DNA of 64,000 nucleotides. Source: Hyphodiscus hymeniophilus (lineage: Eukaryota > Ascomycota > Leotiomycetes > Helotiales > Hyphodiscaceae). The stretch covers positions 2,356,001-2,420,000 of the forward strand of contig VNKQ01000002.1 in NCBI GenBank assembly GCA_016508695.1. The letters are read 5' to 3'. The position numbers and the translations under genes are program-made. The notes below the pieces were generated by a model that saw nothing but the letters and a program-made list of their open reading frames with translations, searched no databases and had not been told where the DNA came from. Numbering within the stretch: the first letter of the stretch is position 1; every line of letters starts with the position of its first letter. This document shows positions 1 through 10,691 of this stretch, one piece after another.

Positions 1-680
1 CCTGGATTGCTTAAGAGTCTTTAAGTGGCATTCAACCTCTTTGTCCAGCATATGGAAGCCGTTTTAATCACAAAAGGGTACCAGGTTAGCGCAAATGGAA
101 TTGTTCTATTGTGGTACAGGTCCGCGGGAGGGTTATAGCTCAGAAACGAAGGCAAGGCGATGGACGGGTAACAGGGCCAAAACCCATTCAAAAGGGGTCT
201 AGGATTTTGACGTGAGACTGGCATCATTAGCTCTGAAAATTTCCGTTTTCATAGAGAGAGGCTGTTTATTCAAGAAGGTCAATGTCAAAAGCCAGGGGAT
301 GAGCTCGGTGGGCACGCAGCTCGGTACAGGTAAATCTACCTTTTTCCTGATTACTGATCATTATTCCGTCACTCTGCTGAATTGTGGCCTTGCGAACTTG
401 TTCTGTGGTACATTTACACAATTTAGGCATACTTCGAGAGCCAGTCAGGTTTCAGAGCTGCTCCGAGAGGAGCTTTTTCTGATTTGTCTCCATATACGAC
501 AGTACAGGACCTCGGTTCATCGGTATCAGGCTAACGATCAAGATGTCAGCATGGAGAAACTATATACTGTCCAAGTAAATGGAGGAGGATGTTCATCTAT
601 TTCGAACACCTTTGGTATCTAGTTTCCCATCCTATCTTTTTATTGGACAATAACTTTATCTCTCAAAACCACATCAGATC
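1..680. other. No gene recognised
   Basis: Only short overlapping open frames without family resemblance or a coherent exon structure are seen. The last ~100 bases may be the promoter and leader of the relic that follows. Confidence 0.4.
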
Positions 681-1274
681 ATGTCTTCTTTGGCTTCTAT
701 CCTCGTCGGACGTGGCTTCCTGCAAGCTCTGTATACAGGCAATCTGGTACGATGCCCTTCTGTATGTTCTTTTCGCCATCGCTAAATCTGGAGTAGCTTT
801 GGCATTCAAGGTCCGAATCCCGATCCTTGCTTGCTCGCTCATAATCCTGACTTATTCCCAGCGCCTTCTTCCACTTCACTTTTCGCGCGGAGTACATGAT
901 GAGCAAGCTCAGCCATCGCCGCAGCTCAAATACTTCCTACATAGCCTCCACTCCTGAAGGCGATGCCTGGCATCACGACATCATGGCGTACCTGGGGTGG
1001 TATGAACACTGGCTATGTGGTCATCGCTGCCTTCCGTCTCTACGCCATGTACAAGCTCTCGACAGACTCGGGTGAGAGCAGCGGCTACATGGATGTTGTA
1101 GCGTTGACAGTTTTGGCGTTCGGGAACGCTAGTCAAGCTGTTTTGAACTTTGGGTTGAGCCCCAAGAGCGGAAGGTGGATCATGGCGACTGGACCCGATA
1201 GAATTACGATCTTGGATGCGTTCTTCGCCGTGCTTGATAGCTCTGTTGTTGTTGCAAGGTTATTGGGATATTGA
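681..1274 (+). pseudogene. Frameshifted small integral membrane protein relic
   Basis: A likely start lies at 681 (MSSLASILVGRG), followed by a GT-AG-bounded gap. A segment in one frame (about 893-1000, including GDAWHHDIMAYLGW) is continued by a segment in the next frame from 1002 (MNTGYVVIAAFRLYAMY ... SGRWIMATG.DRITILDAFF) to the stop. The LGW/MNTGY junction needs removal of a single T at 1001, too short to be an intron. The joined product would resemble small fungal multi-pass membrane proteins of unknown function, about 150-160 residues with three or four hydrophobic stretches; this similarity is from memory of the general pattern. It is either a decaying gene, a sequencing indel, or a shorter gene starting at 963. 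The function is unknown. Confidence 0.4.
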
Positions 1275-1575
1275 AATCTGAGTATGGAGAAATCGATGCT
1301 TCTCCGGCGTCGAATGAAATAAATCTTTGGAGGAATGTGAGTAATGAGTGTCGAGCTTTGTGAATGAGATGGCGAGTTGAAGGTGCACTTCAAAATGTGA
1401 TTCAAGCATCCAAAGCATCTAGTGGCTTGTTTAAATCTTGGTACACACTTTTCAGTGCAAAGCTGTATTATTGAGAAGTTACATTTCGGGTGCATCCTTT
1501 CCACTGTCACTCATCAACCATCGATCGCATGTCCTTTGGAACTTCAAGCACTAGGCCACACCATTCAAATACAAC

Positions 1576-2092
1576 ATGAGCGAATCCAAAGATGACACGA
1601 CTCCTCCTCCCGAGCACTCAGACAGTAAGACCCTCCGATCGATAAACGCTAAGCTTATCCTTACCTCCAGCCGCATCCAGCACCACCACGACGACCTTCC
1701 GCGAAAGGTTCCTCGCCCGTTGGACCAACGTCGAAGCAAAAGCAGACCACCACACCTACTACGCCAACGAAGACATTCTCTCAGCGATCTCCCACACGCT
1801 CAAGCGGACGGACGCGCTCGAGACGCTCGCCACGAACCTGCGAAACTCCAAGGAGAAATACCTCGCGTGGGCCGATTACTACGAGCGACATGGGGACGAA
1901 GACGAGAACAGGGAGCAGGCCACGGCGAACGAGGCGAGGATCGGGAGGGTCGAGAGGAAGCTGGTGAAGGTCGCTAGGGAGGTGGAGAGGATTGGGGAGT
2001 GTAAGCTTTTGTTGGTCAAGGCTAGGGCTGGGCTGGCGAGGGGGTTTGTTCTTGAGGTCGAGTATTCGGAGCCGGGTCCTCCTGTTGAGTGA
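1576..2092 (+). CDS. Small acidic/charged coiled-coil-like protein, unknown function
   Basis: Two exons, 1576-1624 and 1671-2092, flank a 46-nt GTAAGA...CAG intron, giving 156 residues. The N-terminal ~25 residues are polar and low-complexity (DDTTPPPEHSD, then a Ser/Thr run). The rest is highly charged and helix-prone (FRERFLARW..VEAKADHH, then YERHGDEDENREQA, then ARIGRVERKLVKVAREVERI), consistent with an alpha-helical coiled coil. No signal peptide, membrane segment or catalytic motif is visible. Without the intron the frame is wrong for the helical part, so the splice is needed. I do not recognise the family. Codon use in the second exon is GC-rich like other genes here, which supports it being real. 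Confidence 0.6.
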
Positions 2093-3971
2093 GGGTGTTT
2101 TCCTAGCTCGGTGCCTCGGATGCTGAGGTTGAAGTTTTCGGTTTTGGATGTCTATGTTGTTTACGCATCGGAGGATGCTGGGGATGGTAGACGTTCAATC
2201 AAGGTGCCAGGATGGGCCACTAGTAGAGCACGGATTTCTCATAGAGCAAATGCATGATGTTACAAAGTGGAACATGGTCGTAAGATGTTCTTCTCGGAGA
2301 ATCCAGCCTCGAGATTTGGACTTAGAGCTAAGTAAGGCCCTAGCAAAGACCTTGAGATACTGCGTGGTCAACAGACTACTTTACTCCTCTACATTGATGT
2401 AGGCCGTATTACAGTTTTGGGAAAGAGCTTTAGATATCGTGTGATCAATGGACTACTTCGATCTTCAAGAGCACAACAATCAAAGTGTTGCTATGATCGA
2501 ATTTCTAGTGGTTCCTCAAGACGCTACTTACCGCCCGTATGCCTCTCCACAAGTCACAATGACATCTGAGCAAAACGCCCGTACAATCGAATGCATATCA
2601 CGTGCAGTAGTGCCGCGCGCCTCAAGTAAGCTCTGAGCGCGGGAGATCTCACTCAGGGGGATCCTTCGGGAACGCCTCTCATCCAATCGATGCTTATCGC
2701 CGCTACCTCTTCGGGAGCGTGTCGCTGCGCCTGCGTTTTCGCAGGATCGTTCGCCAGTTGGACGAAAAAACCTGTCACTTGGGATCGTGGAGAGAGAGTG
2801 CGCCTGTTTGTGACGGCGAATCAAGACGTGTACCGAGATGTTTCATCGGCAGGTGTGTTAGTTCGACGCTGTCGCTCGTGTGTGTTAGTGGGAGGGCAAT
2901 TCCGAAGAGTAGGACAGATCACTTTGACTCGGGAGCCTGGATGTCTTTGGGCGGCCCGAGAGATAATGCTGTGTTCTGTTTCGAAACGAGAGTCGCCATA
3001 CTCTGGTGGATCTCGATGGGACCTTATCGATAGCAGATCCAGGGGTCTAGACAATCTATTCCCCCACCACGAGAAGACTCTTCAGATGAGAAAAATGAGT
3101 AAAAAGTTCGTCGTAGAGATATTCTTGATCCGTCATAAGTTGGCCGATGGGGGCATTCTTGAAAACGATAGAGTAATTCGGTTCTGTAAACCAATACATG
3201 TGGATACATCGCATCGTGCAACAGTAATATTGCAGCATAAAAATTCTTTTGTGCGCAAGTCTGTATCCTTCCAATTCCCACAGGTTGATATGACAGGTAC
3301 CCGCAAAGACGTTTCTAAGGAATGAACCATTGGTCGGGAGGGCGGTTCTAGGCTCTGTGATGGGCATGTACGAGCCGTACTCAGGTACCCGGCGCACAAG
3401 CTGCGAGAGACCTAGGAGATGCAGACAGAGGCGAACAACTATGAATTCCGATTTGTCCTTTCGAGGAGCTTGGGCGAAGAGTCTTTGTGCTTTGTTTCAA
3501 GGGCGGAGTGCTCTTTTACCACAGTCGACCAAATTTCGAAAGGGACTGGGTGCGGAAATGATAGTAACCCTGGAATTTTCTGAATCAGTCCTTTGAATCC
3601 AGGACAATTAGAGAAGCGTGATGAGCATTCGAAATAGAGTACCCGTGTTAAATGACCTGTTGGAAGTTCGGCGAGGACCCGATCGAGGTCCTCGACGGAT
3701 TTGATGGATGCGGCGCAGGTCCTTGTGAAGTTGTGGATCGTCGTTCTGCCATCCACCCCACTGCTGCAAGCATCCTCTATCTGCCTTCGTCGCAAACTGA
3801 AGGCGCGAGGGTGTGCTCACTGCTGTCGTAAGTCGCAAGTCGAGTAGTCTCATGCATGTTGCATACTCTAAAGGCCTACAGACGTACTCCGTAGACTGTA
3901 GTGCTGAGCACCACAATGATCCAGGCAATGAGTGGATGTCTTGGCCTAAGCCAGACTGTATGGTGGTGGAG
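2093..3971. other. Intergenic, no supported gene
   Basis: Several overlapping frames are open on both strands, the longest 211 codons at 2690-3325. None has family resemblance, credible splice structure or biased composition. I see no repeat until the inverted-repeat element at 3972. Confidence 0.5.
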
Positions 3972-4162
3972 TACGGAGGTACAGCGGTGAAGTAAAGTAA
4001 CACCGCTAGCAAGGGCACGAAGTTTTAACCCGATATGGTAGTGTGTTTAATAAGGTTCGCAGTGTTGTTTTGATCTGTGCTTCCTCGTTAGGAAAAGTAA
4101 ACAGTGCGCAGGGGACTGCCCTTGCTAGCGGTGTTACTTTACTTCACCGCTGTACCTCCGTA
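3972..4162. mobile_element. Miniature inverted-repeat transposable element, copy A
   Basis: The element begins TACGGAGGTACAGCGG and ends with its reverse complement (CCGCTGTACCTCCGTA). The terminal inverted repeats continue inward for about 45 nt almost perfectly, including GTGAAGTAAAGTAACACCGC and GCTAGCAAGGGC on the left. Both ends are flanked by TA, as expected of Tc1/mariner-type target duplications. The ~100-nt middle has no coding capacity, so this is a non-autonomous MITE. Two more diverged copies lie at about 60.43-60.84 kb. The near-perfect arms suggest copy A is the youngest. Confidence 0.85.
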
Positions 4163-5334
4163 GAGTGCCACTTGGGTTGTTTCAATGTCTGCAGGAGGAA
4201 AAGCCTAGAGGGAAACGGGACAACACTTCGTCGAACCGAGTTAGATTAAAGAGGCCGCTCAGGGGAAGCGAGCGGGAGACAATCCAGACAAATGGTTGGA
4301 TGGGGCCGTGGAAAAACAATATGGAGGGAGCTGACTACTGGCTCGTTGGGCTCTCTTGAAACAATGCGGAGTGCCGGACGAGGATACTCGGTCCTTGGTG
4401 GCGTCTCTGTTGGTCTCTTGAGTCTTTACAGTACAGAATCTCGTATGATGGTACACTCGTCCCTGGAGGTAGAGAGGGAGGCTCGCAGATAGTGTTGGCT
4501 TCGGTTTTGCGTACTCGAAAAGGGATGCCATGCGTCCAAGGGTCATGATATCCCCCCCGAATTGATTGTGCTGTGGCTTGACCGGACATGCAAGGCACAG
4601 AGTCATTAATCTATGCCAGGCAAGTATTTTGTGTGTTGGTCCCGTCTGCCGCAGTGCCACCCTCACCTCCTTGCCCTTCCCTGGCAGCGTGCAGGTAGAT
4701 GGATGGATGTTGGTTGGTGTCTTGGTGATCAGAGGTGGGGACATTCGGCCAGGCTTGCAATTCTTCGGGCTTGAGTATGAGTATGCACTGTACGCTCGTA
4801 CAAGACATACATGGTGGCCTGGGTGATTGACTTGCCCCTGCATCTTGCGGCTTGAAAACCATCATGATTCCATGGACCATGATCCATCCAACCTGGTAGT
4901 ACCCAGGCGTTTACCATTCCCTCGGTGGCGGCGCTAGCTATGGACGGGGTGGAGTGTTGGCGGCACGGAGTGGAGTGTCGGCCTTGACAATACTAACCCG
5001 GAGCATTGGGTGAGGCTATTCAAATATCCCTCGACCCTCCCCTCCCTTCCAGACCTTTCACTTCCTCAACCTCCTTCAATACCAACTTGTGTTCCTGTTG
5101 TTCTACCCACACTCCTTTGTTTGCCATTACCTTCCTTGCATTGTCTGTTGATACAGACTCTTCCATTCCTTCATCACCGTCAATTGAGTCAAGTACTCTT
5201 GGGTGTTTTGTATACAGTCACTATCGTGAATCTTCCAGCTTCGACAGCTACCCCGACTAAATACGGCAATTTGCCCCAAAAATTCACTTCAGAACACACA
5301 CGGTTTCCCCTCGGGCACCTACATCAACATCAAA
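4163..5334. other. Intergenic / promoter of the DUF1996-WSC gene
   Basis: No coding region is supported. The 3' third is pyrimidine-rich (CCTCCCCTCC tracts and similar from about 5030), typical of a fungal promoter and 5' leader ahead of the gene at 5335. Confidence 0.5.
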
Positions 5335-7347
5335 ATGCATTTCTCAAAAGCGACCATCTTGGCAACTTTGGCCGCATCTGCTTCAGCATACTCCGCGACG
5401 CAACGAACTTTCGCCGTCAACCATTTCTATGGAGATGGACCTCTTGTGATGGGACGTATGGATCCGATTATCAGTCCCGGCGTCGCCTCTTCACACGTTC
5501 ACGCCGTCCAGGGAGGTAATGGATTCGCGCTCGACATGACCACCGATCAAGCCTTAGAGTCGACTTGCACATCGTCCCTCGTGAAGAACGACAAGAGCAA
5601 TTACTGGACCCCTTCATTGTACTTCCACGCAGCAAATGGCAGCTTCATCTCCGTTCCAATGTTCTACATGAACGCCTACTACTTGTGGGTGTAAATGTTT
5701 CCATACACCGGATTCTACTGACTCGCGTACAGCTTTGAGCCTACCACTGATAAAATCGAGGCCTTCCAGCCGGGTCACCGCATGGTCATTGGCAATCCAA
5801 ACCTCCGTACTCCGCCAGCCACTGGAGGCAAGTCCATCCTTGATCTGGCTGATGGCGTCCCATCTCCAGTGCAATTTACATGCCCTCGCTCCAGCACAAG
5901 CGAACCATTATACCCGGTCGATTCAGACGGACTTCACGGAGTTGGGATCCAGGATCCTGGAAACGCAGGAGCTGGTGTTGGATTCCCAGACCAGAACTGT
6001 GACGGTTATGCCTCACCACTTCGTGCCGATATTCACTTCCCGTCTTGTTACAATCCAGCCTACAAGATCGACGATTATAAGAACAACATGGCCTGGCCAA
6101 CAAATGGCAACTGCCCTCCTGGTTGGACCCATCTTCCCCATATCTTCTACGAGGTCTACTGGAACACACCATTGTTCGCGGACGAGTGGACTCCTGGTCA
6201 AGGAAACCAACCATTCGTGCTTGCAAACGGAGATCCCACTGGTTACAGTCTCCACGCTGATTTCGTGAGTCTCACATTACAGCCTCTCGCAACCTAGCTA
6301 ACAATTCTGCAGATATCTGGTTGGGACCAACAAACGCTGCAGCAAATTATCGATAATTGCGACGCTGGAGACTCTGGAATGGACAAATGTCCTGGTCTCA
6401 TCGGAGGTCTGAACGACCCTTCGACCTCTTGCAACATCGAATGCCCTATCCAGGAGACAATCCTCGGAGTTCTAGCAGAATTACCTGGTGACAACCCTCT
6501 CGGTGCTTGGGGTGTTCCCGTCTCTGGCTCTACCGCTCCTGCGGCCTCAGTACCCATCCAGAGTCCTACTGCTGTGACAACAAAGGCTGCTTCCGAGGAA
6601 AGCTCAACCGAGATTTCAGAAGCTGCCACTTCTGCCGCCGGTGGTGCCCCAGTCAAGGCATCATCAACTCCTACCCTTGTCGAATCGTCTTCAACTCCCA
6701 CACCCGATGAATCATCCCCTCCCCTCGCCGAATCATCAGCAGCTGGTGTTGGCGAAACAGACCAAACAACGCCAGCAGCTGCCAAGACTGTCGCCCAAGA
6801 GTCTTCCTCACCTGTTACCACCGTGGAGACCTTAGTGCCTACGCCTGTCACTGTTCCCGGTTCTGGAGGCTCCAACACTCTTGTCACCTCTTATATTAGT
6901 GAGACGACTGTGGTTTGGACCACAGTGACCGCTACTGGCCCAGCTCCGACACCCTCTTCAGCCTCAGGTTCCTCGGTCGCTAGTGGCTGGTCCTACTCTG
7001 GGTGCTACTCCGATTCATCCGCAAATGGTGGCCGAGTTATGACAGGCATAGAGTTTGCAAACGTCGGTCAACACGCAGTCACGAACACCAAGTGCGTCAC
7101 CTACTGTAGTGACCGTGGATACAGCATGGCCGGAACAGAGTATGGCGGACAATGTTTCTGCGCCAACTCCTTGACTAGCGCATCCTCGAAACTGGATGAC
7201 TCCAAATGCGACATGGCCTGCGAAGGCGACAGCAGCCAGACATGCGGCGGTAGCCTGGCTTTGAGCGTGTACTCCAACTCTTCCTCCAACGCTCGCCGAA
7301 TGCACAAAAGACACTTGCACAACCACCTTCGTGGATTGTCTAACTAG
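5335..7347 (+). CDS. Secreted DUF1996 protein with C-terminal WSC domain
   Basis: Three exons (5335-5684, 5733-6264, 6313-7347) encode 638 residues; introns of 48 nt keep the frame. The first was placed so that the product reads YYFFE, the form expected in this family, rather than the in-frame stop. It has a signal peptide (MHFSKATILATLAASASA). A DUF1996 domain follows to about residue 310 (SSHVHAVQGG near the start; conserved CPxxW-like region NCPPGWTHLPHIFYEVYW). Next is a Ser/Thr/Pro-rich linker of roughly 170 residues, probably O-glycosylated. A cysteine-rich WSC carbohydrate-binding domain (GCYSDS ... CVTYCSDRGYSMAGTEYGGQCFC ends split by other residues ... CEGDSSQTCGG) completes it. It is likely a secreted or wall-associated polysaccharide-binding protein; its enzymatic role is unknown. 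Confidence 0.9.
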
Positions 7348-8533
7348 CACCTCTTCTCCCTCCGAGAACGGGTCACATTTCGATTCTTGAGAGCCAAAGC
7401 TCGTCGGCAATAAGAGCCATTTTTCAAAAATATTTACCTTGATTTCATTTGATCTCAAGGAGAGGAGCAGGATTGGAGGGGTTTTAAGGCGGGAACTCTG
7501 TACAATAGGAAAGTCCCACAAGATGGATACACTACGTTCTGGTGTATACTTTAGCGAAATATAGAAAGAACTATTTACGATCGTTACGAGAAGAGCAATT
7601 CAGCATTCACGCATGAAGTCGCCCCTCTTGAGTTTGTCGTGGACTGATATATCAACCCATTTTCTCGAATCCCTATGAAACCATCCGCCTACTTCTAAAG
7701 CCTAGACCTCGACAAGCACGCAAATCTCGGACTGTAGATCCCTTCTCCTAAATCATCCCAACGATTGGCCTACCCGAAAAACGCCACCAATCTCTGCTGA
7801 TCTCTCGATAAGCTTAATTATGAGTTCCTCGAATAGGTATTTACCCCACAATATCGAACGCGGAAGCGAGACCGACGATCCTGAATTCCCGGCGAAATCG
7901 TCTTTCCCTCGCTTGTGTTTCGTCGGACAAGACAACAGCCATCCATCTAAAGCTTCCACTTAATCCGCAAACTGGGTATACGATTCTCCGTGCGTGCGTG
8001 CCATCGCAGAGTCATGCCCCGGTGAGTCGGTGGCAAGTAAAGGGCAAGCCGTGGAGAATGTCGAATCCGTATCAGGGGTAGGGAAGGGGAGGTGATGGGA
8101 CGGTCACGACTCCCGGGTACAGTATGAGGAAGTGCTGAGGAGGATTTCATGAGCGGTAAGGCGTCGGGTGTCATACTGAACTGGATGACTTGCTAAAGGG
8201 ACACATCTCGGAGTGAATTGCGTTTGGCGAAGTTGTCGTTGTAATAATGGAAGTCATTGCATGTTTTCGTTCGGTACGAATCCATTTCCCCTCAAAGTGT
8301 TGCACTCTCCTATCAGGAAGCGTGAGGTTATCGACAGTTCTGCCATTTTTCAAGAGGGTAGAGACGTCGAGACTTTCATCTCATCATGCATTCTCATGAA
8401 TCGTTGCGAATGCTGATTATTCAATCTTTTTCATTTCATCCTTGCTCATGAACAGGCGCATCATCTATCAGGACTCATGGTTCGACGCAATGCCCCCCTT
8501 CAGATATCCATCAATCACTAGCCAGTATTTCCT
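7348..8533. other. Intergenic
   Basis: This is the 3' flank shared by the converging DUF1996-WSC and pirin genes. No gene-like exon structure or RNA gene was recognised. Confidence 0.5.
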
Positions 8534-10691
8534 TCAGTGGGCCATACTCTTCCCAATCTCACTCTGCCAGTTCTTTGCTCTCTCGAATCCATTGGAATGT
8601 GTGTGGAAATCATTCATCGCTTGGTAGACCTCTTCTTGGGTGTTGAGGACGAAGGGTCCGTATTGGACGACTTTTTGATCTAGAGGTAGACCGGCTACCA
8701 GCACTGTTGAATGATTAGTATAAGTACGATGACGAAGAGTAAACGGTCGTCTTGAAAAGCAGATTGACTTAAAGAGATATTGAGAACGGATGGATATATT
8801 GGAGCCAAGCTTGTTTCCATATTCAAATGAAAAGAAAATAAGCCGGAATGAACCAAGCGTTTGCTCATTCCGACTTCAAGTCCAGGGGTGGGGGCCCTCA
8901 TCTCTAAATGATTTCTAAGAAGAGATCATGTGACTCTGAAGTAAGGCCCCATCCCTCGGTCGAGACTCGGAGATGTCTCTAATTGGTTCCCCTCGCGCAC
9001 AAATCTGCATATTTGCAAATACAAATAAGTAACAACATAAGCAAAGTTTTCTTCAACAAATCAAGCAAACAGCGTTTGTGGTTTAGTGGTAAAATCCATC
9101 GTTGCCATTCAGTTTCTACTGAGTCGCACCTTCGATGGGCCCCGGGGTATGTAATAAATACAGCATCCAATATATCACATAAAATTCTAACATTCAAAAC
9201 AGTTCGATTCCCGGCGAACGCATTCTATTTTTTTCTTTTGCCTTTGTCATATAATTTTTTTTGGGGCCTTCCACTCGGAAGGCAAAATGATTTAGTTGAA
9301 TAGAACTATCTGCTTCAACAACCAATAAAACGCTACAATGATTTAAAAGTAAAATATGCCCTGCCCATCAACTTGATTGAGCAACTGGGCAGGCCCTGTG
9401 TAAGTACAGTGGCTTGAGTATATCTTCAACTTGCGCTGATTTCTGCCAGGTTCGATCCAAGGTTGCTGTGAACTCGATCCTTGTTTGAGCCCCTAGGAGA
9501 TGCATTTTGAAGAGGTTCTTGACTCGAACCTTCTGCCACTTCTTCTTGCCAACACTCACTTGTGCGGGGCATTTTGATCTATCCATAGATAAGGTAGGTA
9601 TAGAATCTCCACTGGGAATCCACTTTGAATGGAGTTGACGAAGAAATCAGGTGACTTACTGAAATGTCCATTTTCCTTCGCATCCGCCCCAACCTCTGCG
9701 ATAATCTCGTCTCCCTTTTGCTCAAAAACGACAATATTGTACCGTTCCACAATAGTCTTATCCTGTCCGGCTCCAAAAGCCGTGCTCCCGTTCAAAACAT
9801 AAGCAAAAGCATTCCATCCAGCGGGAAGTGCCTGCTGGACTTTCCCACCAGGTTTGATCTCAATGTCCAAGAGCCATACCGGTGTATAGGCAAGCTCCTG
9901 CACGCTATCCACACCATGGCTCTGTCCGGAAATGATCTTGATATGCACCTTTCCCTCATCCACATCGATATTGGGGATCTCGCTCGCTCGGAGGTCGCGG
10001 TATCGTGGTTCACATTTCTTCAGCTTCGCGGGGAGATCGACCCATAACTGCATCCCGGTAGTCGGGGACCCGTCTTGGTTTGAGCGCGGCATCTCTGCAT
10101 GCATTATGCCTCTCCCGGCCGTCATGAATTGCAAATCACCAGCCTCGATCGTCCCAGAGTTTCCCGCGAAGTCCTCGTGATCCACCGTGCCTTGCAGCAG
10201 GTACGTGATCGTTTCTTGTCCACGATGAGGGCTGTGGAATATGCGACTTAGCATGCGTTCACGGGAAGGAGAGGGCCGCCTTCTGTTTCCCACGCTGCGC
10301 CACTGAACGGTGGGGACTCAAAGACCCCGGAGAGTACTCACTGATCAGGGAAGCCAGCTCCAGGGCTACTCGTGAAATGGTCCAGCATGAGGAAGGGAGA
10401 AAAGTTGCGAAGTTTCGGCCCTCCGATCGCTCTCCTCACCCTAGCCCCAGCACCCTCGGCTACCTCATTAGCCAAAAAGGCCTTTCGAATAGCTCTAGGG
10501 ATCGTCATGTTCGCAGGCTTCGGCGTGCCGTAGATAGATATCGGTGGGAAGACGGGAAGTCCTCGGAAACCAGCAGTAGTGTTATCGGAGAATAGGTTGG
10601 TGATTGATTCGAGGTGCGTAATAAGCGTGTCTTTGTAGACGATTGATAGGAACGCGATGATTGTCGAGAAGAGGAGGAAAACAACCCGCAT
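8534..10691 (-). CDS. Pirin family protein with N-terminal hydrophobic segment
   Basis: Three exons on the minus strand (10691-10342, 10231-9660, 8703-8534) give 363 residues with frame preserved at both joins. Residues 1-20 (MRVVFLLFSTIIAFLSIVY) form a signal or anchor. The pirin cupin domains follow: FLMLDHF, then FPD|HPHRGQETITYLL across intron 1, EDFAGNSGTIEAGDLQFMTAG, and the second cupin (ALPAGWNAFAYVLNG). The last exon supplies the characteristic C-terminus (GLPLDQKVVQYGPFVLNT, NGFERAKNW). His residues of the metal-binding HPHRG and GIMHAE motifs are present. Pirins are iron-binding cupins with proposed quercetinase or regulatory activity. Intron 2 is 956 nt, far above the local norm, and contains a tRNA gene on the opposite strand. 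Reading through its donor would give an unrelated tail, so the split structure is preferred. Confidence 0.88.
9072..9222 (+). tRNA. tRNA-Gly(GCC) with two introns, nested antisense in a pirin intron
   Basis: The gene folds as a complete cloverleaf. Acceptor stem GCGTTTG (9072-9078) pairs with CGAACGC (9215-9221). The D-arm is GTTT/AAAT with AGTGGTA loop. Anticodon stem is CATCG (9097-9101) with CGATG (9133-9137), loop TTGCCA...T, anticodon GCC at 9104-9106. T-stem is CCGGG (9142-9146) with CCCGG (9210-9214), loop TTCGATT. A 24-nt intron (9108-9131) sits at the canonical position after base 37 and can form a TCAGT/ACTGA hairpin. A second 56-nt insertion (9147-9202) lies exactly between T-stem and T-loop and has GTATGT and CAG ends with TCTAAC before the 3' end. 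Removing both leaves 71 nt, the usual tRNA-Gly length. A- and B-box sequences are present once spliced; the B box is split in DNA. Confidence 0.85.
9228..9234 (+). terminator. Pol III T-run terminator of the tRNA-Gly gene
   Basis: Seven consecutive T residues begin 6 nt after the 3' end of the tRNA, followed by further T-rich sequence. This is the standard RNA polymerase III stop signal and supports the gene being transcribed from the plus strand. Confidence 0.75.

Noticed and set aside
2690..3325. 211-codon open frame on the plus strand
   Set aside because: Overlaps several equally long frames on both strands, has no family resemblance, no splice-consistent extension and no coding-like composition.
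9376..9470. tRNA-like stretch with AGCAAC/GTTGCT ends and a GGTTCGATCC B-box-like sequence
   Set aside because: No D-arm A box, no anticodon stem and no T-stem pairing; not a cloverleaf.
9556..9659. Read-through C-terminus of pirin past the intron-2 donor
   Set aside because: The tail is unlike pirins, whereas splicing to 8703 restores the conserved GLPLDQ...YGPFV ending in frame.
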